Below, piece after piece: positions 29,916-37,904 of a DNA stretch of 48,467 nucleotides. Position numbers and translations under genes: made by a program. Each line of letters starts with the position of its first letter. Positions within the stretch are counted from its first letter, which is position 1. Source of the stretch: Chloroflexota bacterium (GTDB taxonomy: Bacteria; Chloroflexota; Limnocylindria; Limnocylindrales; CSP1-4); the NCBI GenBank assembly GCA_030446555.1, contig JAUJNA010000007.1, positions 99,399 through 147,865 on the forward strand, read 5' to 3'. The notes beneath the pieces are model-generated. The model was not told the origin of the DNA, searched no databases, and saw only the letters and a program-made list of their open reading frames with translations.

Positions 29916-32030
29916 ATGACACGTGACGCGCGGAGATCCGCAGCAAGAGCCGGCGCCAGGGCGCTCGCCGCACTGACCGTCGTCTCGGCGCTGATCGCAT
30001 CTTCCGGGAGCGTCGAGGGAGGGCGCCCGGGCACTGACGGCGCGTCATCCGGACCGGGCCGGATCGCCGGGACACAGAGCCTCATGTCGGCGGCCGCCAG
30101 ACCCGTGCCGCCTCGGGCTCCCTCAGCGCATCCCAAGCTCGATGCCGCGATGTCCGCGATCGCTGACTCGGCCGCGGCTGACGCGGACCTGGCGGGCGTC
30201 GCCCGCGAGCAAGGGCTCCGGATCGAACTCGGTCGCGTGCAGGTCGTGCTGGACATCGATCGACGGGGGCTGGACGGTGTCCTGTCCGCCATCCGGTCCG
30301 AGGGCGGATCCGTCACGAGTCGCGCGGACGGAGACGCGCTCCTCCAGGCGTGGCTTCGGCCGGACTCACTCGCTCGCCTGTCGCGCCTCCCGTCCGTGCG
30401 GGCGATCACCGCACCGCAAGCCCCCACGCTGCTCGAGGGCAGCTCGCTCACGGAGGGCCTCGCCGCCATGACGAACAGCGGCGACTGGCATGCCGCGGGG
30501 TACACGGGCGCCGGCGTCGAGATCGCCGTGGTCGACGCCGGGTTCACCGGCTACCCCGCTCGGCAGGGCAGCAGCGATCTTCCTGCGGCACTGACCGTCG
30601 AGAACTTCATCGACGGCCAAGGGGATCCGGAGGTCGACACAGGGACGCCCCACGGGACGGCCGTGGCGGAGATCGTCCATGACGTCGCACCCGATGCGAC
30701 CCTCCACCTGGTCAAGGTCGGCACGAACCTCGACCTCGCGCAGGCGGTCGACTACGCCATCGCGCAGGACGTCGACATCATCACGACCTCGCTGGGCTGG
30801 TTCAACCTCACGCCGGGCGACGGCACGGGCTTCTTCGACGCCCAGGTGGACGAGGCGCGTGCGGCCGGCATCCTCTGGACGACGGCCGCGGCCAACAGCC
30901 GCGGGAACTACTACGACGGCGCGTTCTCGGACGGGAACGGCGACGGCTTCCACCAGTTCTCCGGCGCCGACGACCTGAACGCCTTCGGGGCGACCCCGGG
31001 CGAGTGCTGGCGGTACGACGCCGGTTTCACGTTCAGGGTCTACCTCAGCTGGAACGATTGGACGAACGTCGACAAGGACTACGACCTCCACATCTACCGG
31101 TGGCCGGGGAGCGGAGGTTGGGTCTATGTCGACGGGAGCACCAATAACCAGGCGGGTGCGTTCCCCACCCCGACCGAGGCCGTCTCGGTCACCACGATGT
31201 CGGGTAACTGCTACGCCTTCGCCATCGAGAAGGTGAGCGGCGGCGCGGCCGACCTGCGGGTGCATATCCCGAATTGGGACCGCCCCGCCTACTTCGACAA
31301 CCAGCGCAGTCTGTCAGATCTCGCCGACGCTCCTGCAGCGGTGACGGTCGCTGCCCTTGACGCACAGAACGCAGCCTATCCGCAGGAGCCGTACTCATCG
31401 GAAGGTCCCGCCATGGGACCGGGCGGTTCGATCGGCGGTGGCGCCACCACGATGGACCTCTCCGCCTACGCGAGGGTGGACACGGAGGCATACGGACCGA
31501 ACGTCTTCAACGGCACCTCGGCCGCCACGCCCCACGTGGCCGGAGCCGCGGCGTTGGTGATGGAGGCGAACTCTTCCTTCACGCTGGCGCAAGTGGAAGC
31601 GTCCCTGGCGGGTCGGGCGCAGGACATGGGCGCGGCCGGGACCGATCGGTGTTCGGCGCTGGTCGACTCCGCCTGGGTGCGCCGCCGACAGCAGCGACCA
31701 CTTGCCCGAGGCTGGGGACCGGCTCGTTCGTCGGCGACGACGTCTACAACACGACCGGGCTCGACCAGAAGAAGAGTGGCTCGGCGCCGCGCGCAGCTCG
31801 ATGCATTCGGCATCTCCGTCCAGAACGACGGCACCGCGGCCGACAGTTTCAAGCTGCTCGGCGCCGGCTCCAGCACCCACTACAACGTCAAGTACCTCGA
31901 CGGCACCACGATCATCACCTCCCAGGTGGTCGCGGGCACGTATACGACGCCCTCCCTCCCGCCTGGCGGCAGCCATCTCATCACGGCCAAGGTCACGGTC
32001 AAGTCGACCGCCCCGGCCGGATCAAGGTGA
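29916..32030 (+). CDS. Secreted subtilisin-like protease (S8) with inserted beta domain; frameshifted C-terminus
   Basis: ATG 29916 opens a signal peptide (RSAARAGARALAALTVVSALIA). The catalytic residues are Asp207 in AVVDAGF, His246 in TPHGTAVAE, Asn327 in AAANSRGN and Ser535 in NGTSAATPHVAG. A jelly-roll-like insert of about 150 residues lies between Asn and Ser, with VYLSWNDWTNVDKDYDLHIY. The frame breaks near 31648: the expected VFGAGRLRLGAPP after AAGTDR is in the next frame. It returns near 31790, and breaks again at 32024, where KVSRLVTISSVADSTKKDAV continues to a stop at 32105-32107. The frame as read stops at 32028-32030. The catalytic domain is intact; the binding module after it may be lost or misread. 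Confidence 0.8.
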   Translation: MTRDARRSAARAGARALAALTVVSALIASSGSVEGGRPGTDGASSGPGRIAGTQSLMSAAARPVPPRAPSAHPKLDAAMSAIADSAAADADLAGVAREQGLRIELGRVQVVLDIDRRGLDGVLSAIRSEGGSVTSRADGDALLQAWLRPDSLARLSRLPSVRAITAPQAPTLLEGSSLTEGLAAMTNSGDWHAAGYTGAGVEIAVVDAGFTGYPARQGSSDLPAALTVENFIDGQGDPEVDTGTPHGTAVAEIVHDVAPDATLHLVKVGTNLDLAQAVDYAIAQDVDIITTSLGWFNLTPGDGTGFFDAQVDEARAAGILWTTAAANSRGNYYDGAFSDGNGDGFHQFSGADDLNAFGATPGECWRYDAGFTFRVYLSWNDWTNVDKDYDLHIYRWPGSGGWVYVDGSTNNQAGAFPTPTEAVSVTTMSGNCYAFAIEKVSGGAADLRVHIPNWDRPAYFDNQRSLSDLADAPAAVTVAALDAQNAAYPQEPYSSEGPAMGPGGSIGGGATTMDLSAYARVDTEAYGPNVFNGTSAATPHVAGAAALVMEANSSFTLAQVEASLAGRAQDMGAAGTDRCSALVDSAWVRRRQQRPLARGWGPARSSATTSTTRPGSTRRRVARRRAQLDAFGISVQNDGTAADSFKLLGAGSSTHYNVKYLDGTTIITSQVVAGTYTTPSLPPGGSHLITAKVTVKSTAPAGSR

Positions 32031-32300
32031 GTCGCCTGGTGACCATCTCATCGGTCGCCGACAGCACGAAGAAGGACGCCGTCAAGTTCGTCGGCAAACG
32101 CTCCTAGCGGACCGCCTGGTTTCCGAGCGGACGCAGGGGCGCGCGCAGCCGAACACGCCAAGGCGATGCCCTGGGCGGGACATCGTCGGCCCGCTGCAAC
32201 ACCGCTGTTAGCCCATCTCGGCCGCCGCCCGTGCCATCGGATGTGGCACCGTCGTACGGTGCCTCGTGGGCGGCCAGATGCCGCTCGAAGGAGGTCAGGG

Positions 32301-33042
32301 ATGCTCGAGATCGATCTGACGCCCGTCCGTCAAGGCTGGAGGTGCTCGGCTCCGACGGGAGAAGCTGGGCACGGTCAAGGACCCGACCGGTGTCGCCCTG
32401 GTGGTGGAGAAGGGTCTCATCTTCAAGCAGGACCTCTACGTGCCGCGCTCCTACATCGCGGGCGTCGGTGAGGAGGTGCGTCACCCTGACCGTGCCGAAG
32501 GGCGAGGTGGACTCGATGGGCTGGGACGAGCCGGGCGGCAGTACCGGCACAGCGGCACGTGGCGCCAGTACCGAAGGATCCGGCGGAACAGCGGCAGCCG
32601 GAGGACCGGGTGGCACGGCGGAGCCAGGTGGCAGCGGATCGTGGTCCGGTGGCGGGTCGAGCCCGATATGGAGGACGCGACGACCGAACGCCCCTCGGAC
32701 GCCGGATGGGACCGCACGATGTCCGAGTCGGCCGGTACCGGGGCGACCGCGGGAACACACCTCCGACGCCGCGCAGCGCACGGAGACCGACGACAACGAG
32801 CGGCTCTCGCGGCCGGCCGACCTGGGGCCCACGACCCCGGCGCCCCTCAGACCACGGGCGGCGACATCACCACCATGACCGGTGCCGGGTACGGTGCCGG
32901 CGCCGGGGCGAGTTCCGGCGGGTCCCTCGGAGCGGTCAGTGGACCGGACGCCCAGACCGATCGGGCGGGCGGCTCGGGACGGGCCGGTACGAGTGATGCG
33001 GCACCGCCCACCGAGGATCGGTCGCGAGAGGGCCGGCCCTAG
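32301..33042 (+). pseudogene. PRC-barrel/DUF2171-like protein with Gly-rich tail, frameshifted
   Basis: ATG 32301 has an excellent AAGGAGGT six bases upstream and starts MLEIDLTPVRQG. Four pieces in changing frames then give a PRC-barrel-like pattern: LEVLGSDG, EKLGTVKDPTGVALVVEKG, LIFKQDLYVPRSYIAGVGEE and VTLTVPKGEVDSMGWDEP. A long Gly/Ser/Thr-rich region follows and a TAG closes one frame at 33040-33042. At least three single-base shifts lie in the first 200 bp. Such proteins are usually stress-related or RNA-metabolism-associated and poorly known. Decay and sequence error cannot be separated here. Confidence 0.5.
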
Positions 33043-33083
33043 CCGGGACGCCCAGCGTTCCGCCTGAGTTCTGCGCCTGCGAC

Positions 33084-34037
33084 TCAGCGCTCCCGGACGT
33101 CCAGGATAATCACTTCCACCTCTTGTGGCGCGGCCCCGAAGGACCAGCCGGGCGCGCTGAGTCGATGACACCCGCTTCCCGTGACCCCGACGACCGCGTG
33201 GATCAAGCCATCGGACCCCTCGTCCACCAGGAGGTCCTCGATGACCTCCAGGGCCGGCTCCGATCCGATGGGACTCGGTAGGCCCACCGGTCCCTCGAAG
33301 GTGACCACGACGGCCCGCTCGCCCGCCGAGGGTGCCGGGAGGCCGAAGCGGTCGGTGACCTCGTCCGAGGCGACGCTTTCCACGCTCACCAGCGTGGAGT
33401 CGTCGGAGGTCGGTCGGCGCTGTTCCAGCACAGATCCCAGCTGGTCGAACGGACCCCGCGGGCCCCAGCGCACACGCGTCAGGCGCCAGGCAGCGGACGT
33501 GGCATCGGTGATGGAAGCCGGGTCGCAGGTGAAGCCGGTCACGGTGGCCGAGCTCGTCGATGCCGGGGATGGGCTGACGAGGACGAGGGACGGCAGAGGA
33601 GTCGGTGGGCTCGAGGGCAGGGGCTCCTGACTGGGTACCTCGGAGGGTGCCGCGCTGGGCGCCGGCGAGGAGGGGAGGGACGCGTCGGCGACCCGGCTCG
33701 CGGATGGCCGAGCGTCTCCGGTGGCGCTCGTCAGGCCACCGCCCAGGAACGCCCAGGTCGCCACGCCCACGAGTCCCACCGCCAGGAGCGCGCCGAGGAT
33801 GGTCCCGAGGGGGTTCCCCGAGCGGCCCTCCAGGGCGCGCCGAGTGGTCGTCCCCAGGATCGGGTCAGTGGCTCGTCCGAGGGGCGTGCCGCACCATCGG
33901 CAGAACGCGGCTGATGCGCTGTTGGCGGCTCCGCAGAGCGAGCAATGCACATCTATGGTCCGGTGCTCCGGTGCGACCCAGGATGCCCTGGGGCGCTTCT
34001 CACCGTGCTGGGGGGTCTGACCTCCGCTGTTCGTCAT
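33084..34037 (-). CDS. Zinc-ribbon, single-pass membrane protein of unknown function
   Basis: The 317-residue protein has an N-terminal zinc ribbon (CSLCG then CRWCG, about residues 31-50), a transmembrane helix (about 80-102, LGTILGALLAVGLVGVATWAF), a Ser/Pro-rich linker with many PSS and PSP steps, and an extracytoplasmic C-terminal domain (about 170-317) that I do not recognise. The plan (cytoplasmic head, helix, low-complexity stalk, external domain) is like that of the 2166-2990 product, though the sequences are not clearly related. ATG 34037 gives a protein starting just before the ribbon. It lies 28 bp from the LLM oxidoreductase gene, in the same direction. Confidence 0.75.
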   Translation of the reverse strand: MTNSGGQTPQHGEKRPRASWVAPEHRTIDVHCSLCGAANSASAAFCRWCGTPLGRATDPILGTTTRRALEGRSGNPLGTILGALLAVGLVGVATWAFLGGGLTSATGDARPSASRVADASLPSSPAPSAAPSEVPSQEPLPSSPPTPLPSLVLVSPSPASTSSATVTGFTCDPASITDATSAAWRLTRVRWGPRGPFDQLGSVLEQRRPTSDDSTLVSVESVASDEVTDRFGLPAPSAGERAVVVTFEGPVGLPSPIGSEPALEVIEDLLVDEGSDGLIHAVVGVTGSGCHRLSAPGWSFGAAPQEVEVIILDVRER

Positions 34038-34065
34038 GCGCGGGATGGTCGCACAGTGCGAGCGT

Positions 34066-35076
34066 TCAGCCTCGAACGCCCGCGAGATGGCCGACTCGCG
34101 GGATGATCTCGCGGCCGTAGATCTCCAGCGTCTGCTCCTCGTCACCGTTCATGAGATAGATGTTGAACTGCGTGACTCCCGCCTCTGCCAGCTCGTGCAG
34201 CTTGGCCACGTGTTCGTCGACCGATCCGATGACGCAGAAGCGGTCCACGACCTCATCCTCGACGAAGGCGGCGTTGGATGAGCCCACCTCCGCATGGTGG
34301 AGGTAGTCGTAGCCGTCACGCTCGCGCACGTAGCCGGTCAACGACTCGGGCAGCTCATCGCGTGGATACTTGCTGACCAGGTCGACCACATGGTTGCTGA
34401 CGAGCGCGGGGAACCAGCGGACACGCTCCCGAGCCGCTTCCCGCTCCCCGACGTGCGCCGGCGCGGCGGCCATGATCCCGATCTCGCGCGGCTCACGGCC
34501 GGCCGCTCGAGCCGCCCGGTCCATCTGACCGGCGAACCAGCGGATGAGATCCGGGTCCGCCAACTGGAGGATCACCCCGTCGGCGATGCGGCCGCACAGA
34601 TCGAGCGCCTTGGGGCCGTATCCTGCGATCCAGACAGGCAGCTTGCCCCCGGGGGCCCACTTGAGCTGGAGGTCCGTGCCGTCGGAGGTCGCCGACCGGC
34701 CTTCCACGAGGTCGCGGATGAGCAGCGTCGCCTCATCCAGGCGCGCCAGCGTGGTGGGTGGCTTGCCCTCCACGCGGCGAGCGCTGTCGCCACGCCCGAT
34801 GCCCAGATCCATGCGCCCACCGGAGATCTCGTTGAGCGTCGCGAGCATCGATGCGGTCACCGACGGCTCGCGGGTGGCGGGGTTCGTGACGCACGTGCCG
34901 AGGCGTAGCCGGGACGTCGCCTCCGCCATCAGCGTGAGGAGCGCATACGGCTCGCGCCAGAGGATGTGGCTGTCGAACAGCCAGCCGTGGCTGAAGCCGG
35001 CCGCCTCCGCCTGGCGGGTCAGCGCCAGGGTGCGCTCTATCGAGTGGTCGGGCTTGAGCGTGAAGCCGAACTGCAT
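34066..35076 (-). CDS. LLM-class flavin/F420-dependent oxidoreductase
   Basis: The 336-residue bacterial-luciferase-like TIM barrel starts MQFGFTLKPDHSIERTLALT. It has GFSHGWLFDSHILWREPY, LRLGTCVTNPATREPSVTAS, the ISGGRMDLGIGRGDSA motif and PVWIAGYGPKALDLCGRIAD, which are typical of F420-dependent members such as the mer/TIGR03842 group. It probably transfers hydride between F420 (or FMN) and an unknown substrate. It lies between the hydantoinase and beta-ureidopropionase genes, so a role in the same catabolism is possible. ATG 35076 was chosen; the frame upstream to 35229 overlaps the GrpB gene. Which cofactor it uses is not decided by sequence. Confidence 0.87.
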   Translation of the reverse strand: MQFGFTLKPDHSIERTLALTRQAEAAGFSHGWLFDSHILWREPYALLTLMAEATSRLRLGTCVTNPATREPSVTASMLATLNEISGGRMDLGIGRGDSARRVEGKPPTTLARLDEATLLIRDLVEGRSATSDGTDLQLKWAPGGKLPVWIAGYGPKALDLCGRIADGVILQLADPDLIRWFAGQMDRAARAAGREPREIGIMAAAPAHVGEREAARERVRWFPALVSNHVVDLVSKYPRDELPESLTGYVRERDGYDYLHHAEVGSSNAAFVEDEVVDRFCVIGSVDEHVAKLHELAEAGVTQFNIYLMNGDEEQTLEIYGREIIPRVGHLAGVRG

Positions 35077-35104
35077 CGCCGCAGCATACGTTGCGTCAGG
35101 CGCG

Positions 35105-35779
35105 TCAGGCCCTATCGAGCGACCAGCTGGTCTCTTTGGCCCATGCCTCGGCCAGTTTCGTCGTCTCCTCGATGAAGGGCGTCTTGCCTTCCGTATAGCC
35201 CCAGCGATCGTTCCGGTAGCGCTCGGCAAGCTCGCGCTTCAGCGCCGCGTATGCCTGAGCGGTCTTGGGGTGCGCCCTCAGGTAGTCGCGGAACAGTAGA
35301 TGGTGCCGCTCTCGTTCACTACCCACCGCGCAGACGTGGACGTGGACGTCGCGTGGCTCGCCGGCAGGACTGCGGAAGAAGCGGTGACCAGCTTCCCGGA
35401 CGCGGAGCCGCCAGCCGAGCGACTCGATGGTGGGCGCAAACGCGGGTTCGTCATCGATGTCCTGGACGCTGACCTGGACGTCGATGATGGGCTTGGCGGC
35501 CATGTCCGGGACAGCCGTCGAGCCGACGTGATCGACACGGAGAGCCACGTCCCCGAGTGCATCAATCAGCCTCGTTCGAACGTCTCGGAATCGCGCCGGC
35601 CATCCCGGATCCGGCTCCGCGAGGACGACGGGATCACTCCCGGACTCCCCGAGCAGCTCGATGGTCCCATCGGCGATCTGGGCACCCAGCCGCTCGACCG
35701 CCTCGCGAACGACGTCGTCGGGCGGGATGGCGGAGGGGGCCTTGCTTGGTCCCGTGGGGGCCGGCTTGTCGCATGCCAT
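35105..35779 (-). CDS. GrpB/UPF0157 family protein
   Basis: A 224-residue protein of the nucleotidyltransferase-fold GrpB family. It has VVLAEPDPGWPARFRDVRTRL, VDHVGSTAVPDMAAKPIIDV (the family signature), HRFFRSPAGEPRDVHVHVC and HLLFRDYLRAHPKTAQAYAALK. GrpB proteins are poorly characterised. An extra N-terminal part of about 65 residues (AIPPDDVVREAVERLGAQI) precedes the domain, longer than usual. ATG 35779 gives MACDKPAP; the frame beyond it is not supported. Confidence 0.83.
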   Translation of the reverse strand: MACDKPAPTGPSKAPSAIPPDDVVREAVERLGAQIADGTIELLGESGSDPVVLAEPDPGWPARFRDVRTRLIDALGDVALRVDHVGSTAVPDMAAKPIIDVQVSVQDIDDEPAFAPTIESLGWRLRVREAGHRFFRSPAGEPRDVHVHVCAVGSERERHHLLFRDYLRAHPKTAQAYAALKRELAERYRNDRWGYTEGKTPFIEETTKLAEAWAKETSWSLDRA

Positions 35780-35947
35780 ATCGATCAGCCTATCTGTGCG
35801 GGCCCAGCCGGTGGGGCGGGCGCCGCGTGGGCAGCGCCCGGCTCGATGCATCGACCTCGTCGATCTTCGCAGCCCATGCCTCAGCTCACTCAGCGGTAAG
35901 CGTGGAGGGATCGGTGGTGAAGCAGCCCGGCTCATCCTCCGTGAGGG

Positions 35948-36691
35948 ATGGACGATGAGCGCGTCGGCCGGGTCCTTCGCGCCTTGCGTCGTCGGCGACG
36001 TCTCCGGCAGTCGGACGTCGCGGCAGCGGCTGGTGTCTCGCAGGCCTCTGTCTCCCGCTTCGAGCGAGGCCACCTCGACACACTCTCGCTTCGGACCGTC
36101 CGCGCGATCCTCGCCGCCGTCGACGCTCGAGTGCTGCTCGAGCCTCGCTGGCGCGGCGGGGAGGTCGACCGCCTCTTGGATCAGCGCCATGCGGCCACCG
36201 TGGCACATGTCATGAGCCTCTTTCAGGCGTGGGGTTGGGACGTTGCCACCGAAGTCACGTTCGCGGTGTACGGCGAGCGCGGCTCCATCGATGTGCTCGG
36301 CTGGGAGCCCGCCACTGCATCCGCCGTGGTCGTCGAGGTCAAGACGAGCATCGTCAGCTTCGAACCTCTGCAGCGCACCATGGACGTGACCGCACGCCTG
36401 GCGGGCGACCTGGTCTTGGAACGGTTCGGGCGCCGGCCGGCGACGGTCGCGCGGATCCTCGTGATCGACGATACGGCGACGAGCCGTCGCCGGGTCGAGC
36501 GTCAGGCCGAACTCTTCGCGGTCGCGTTCCCAGCGCGGAGCGTGGAGGTCAAGCGATGGCTCCGGCAACCGTCCGGCCCGATGCGCGGGATGTGGTTCCT
36601 CTCATCGACTCCTGCCGGGGCTGGTATCCAGCATTCCGTCGGATCCCATCGGGTGCGGCGGTCGCGTGACGGTCGCAGCCGGCACGGATGA
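35948..36691 (+). CDS. XRE-type HTH protein with PD-(D/E)XK-like C-terminal domain, paralogue
   Basis: This 247-residue protein aligns along its length with the 24044-24778 product. It has HTH at 5-60 (LRQSDVAAAAGVSQASVSRFERG), then RWRGGEVDRLLDQRHAA, Glu102, YGERGSIDVL (Asp115), VVEVKT (Glu130, Lys132), ILVIDDTATSRRRVERQ, VKRWLRQPSGPMRGMWF. The shared acidic and Lys positions support a nuclease-like fold. It is divergent from the GrpB gene and has no evident partner. Its C-terminal 30 residues are Arg/Ser-rich and unlike the paralogue, so the functional domain probably ends near 215. Confidence 0.75.
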   Translation: MDDERVGRVLRALRRRRRLRQSDVAAAAGVSQASVSRFERGHLDTLSLRTVRAILAAVDARVLLEPRWRGGEVDRLLDQRHAATVAHVMSLFQAWGWDVATEVTFAVYGERGSIDVLGWEPATASAVVVEVKTSIVSFEPLQRTMDVTARLAGDLVLERFGRRPATVARILVIDDTATSRRRVERQAELFAVAFPARSVEVKRWLRQPSGPMRGMWFLSSTPAGAGIQHSVGSHRVRRSRDGRSRHG

Positions 36692-36901
36692 GCGTGCGGT
36701 CGGCGTTCGTTCGCTCGTCTACGCTCCGCGGGGCGCTTCCGGGAGCGTCGTTCCTGGATACGACTCCACGGGTGTATGACTGAAGGGAAAGCGGCGGGGA
36801 TTGCGCACGCGAGAGGCAATGGCAGCGCAGGCTGCCCGGTGGACCCGGGACTGCACTCACAGAGAGAGGGGTGCAGCGGCGCCAGGACGGGCAGGCTCGC
36901 G

Positions 36902-37750
36902 CTACGGTCGAACGAGATCCGCGTACGCGTCGGGCCGCCGGTCGCGGTAGAACTGCCAGGTCTGGCGCACCTCCTGCACCTTGTCGAGGTCCATCTCCCG
37001 GATGATGAGGTCCTCCTTGTAGGCGTCGCCGACGTCGCCGATGAACTGGCCTCGTGGGTCGCAGAAGTAGCTCTGCCCGTAGAAGTCGTCATCGCCCAGC
37101 GGCTCGATGCCGACCCGGTTGATGGTGCCCACGAAGTAGCCGTTCGCCACCGCATGGCTGACCTGCTCGATGCGCCACAGGTACTCGGACAGGCCACGCG
37201 ACGTGGCGCTGGGGATGAAGACCATCTCAGCGCCGTTCAGGCCCAGGGCGCGGGCACCCTCGGGGAAGTGTCGGTCGTAGCAGATGTAGACACCCACCTT
37301 GCCGACCGCCGTCTCGAAGACGGGATAGCCCATGTTGCCCGGCCGGAAATAGAACTTCTCCCAGAAACCCTTCACGTGCGGGATGTGCGTCTTGCGGTAC
37401 TTGCCCAGGTACGACCCGTCGGCATCGATGACGGCGGCGGTGTTGTAGTAGATGCCCGAGGCCTTCTCATCTTCCTCGTACATGGGCACCACCAGGACCA
37501 TGCCCGTCTCCCTGGCCAGGTCCCGCATCCGCTTGGTGGTCGGGCCATCGGGGATGAGCTCGGTGTAGCCGTAGTACTGGGGATCCTGGACCTGGCAGAA
37601 GTACGGCCCGTAGAACAGCTCCTGGAAGAGCATCACCTGCGCGCCCTGCTTCGCCGCTTCGTGAGCGTACTTCTCGTGCTTCTGGATCATCGATTCCTTG
37701 TCGCCGGTCCACTCCGCCTGGAGCAGCGCGCCACGGACGATACGGGGCAT
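36902..37750 (-). CDS. Beta-ureidopropionase-type nitrilase-superfamily amidohydrolase
   Basis: The 282-residue enzyme hydrolyses an N-carbamoyl-amino acid to amino acid, CO2 and ammonia. The catalytic triad is visible: Glu44 in LFQELFYG, Lys120 in GKYRKTHIP and Cys157 in VGVYICYDRHFPE. FCQVQDPQYY, KGFWEKFYFRPGN and SATSRGLSEYLW resemble N-carbamoyl-beta-alanine and N-carbamoylputrescine amidohydrolases. With the hydantoinase in this window, N-carbamoyl-beta-alanine (or an N-carbamoyl-D-amino acid) is the likely substrate. It stands alone, 140 bp from the sulfatase gene in the same direction. Confidence 0.9.
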   Translation of the reverse strand: MPRIVRGALLQAEWTGDKESMIQKHEKYAHEAAKQGAQVMLFQELFYGPYFCQVQDPQYYGYTELIPDGPTTKRMRDLARETGMVLVVPMYEEDEKASGIYYNTAAVIDADGSYLGKYRKTHIPHVKGFWEKFYFRPGNMGYPVFETAVGKVGVYICYDRHFPEGARALGLNGAEMVFIPSATSRGLSEYLWRIEQVSHAVANGYFVGTINRVGIEPLGDDDFYGQSYFCDPRGQFIGDVGDAYKEDLIIREMDLDKVQEVRQTWQFYRDRRPDAYADLVRP

Positions 37751-37821
37751 CGGTCAGGACCTCCCGGGATCATGCGGTCGATTCGGTTCTGTCTTCGCCG
37801 CGAGCGTACACCGTGGGGGCC

Positions 37822-37904
37822 GGGGGATCGGCCCGGGCGGCCGCTGGACCAGCCCGAGCGGCTACGGGATCAGCCCGAGGGGCCACGGGATCAGCCCGAT
37901 GGTC
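37822..37904. repeat. Tandem repeat, about 20-21 bp x4
   Basis: Four imperfect copies of a unit with core GGGATCAGCCCGA run from the intergenic gap into the last codons of the sulfatase gene. The last two copies are nearly identical. The repeat seems to have reached the sulfatase C-terminus. Confidence 0.7.

Noticed and set aside
32104-33171. 355-codon minus-strand frame
   Set aside because: Low-complexity reading; the plus strand carries a strong ribosome site and PRC-barrel-like pieces.
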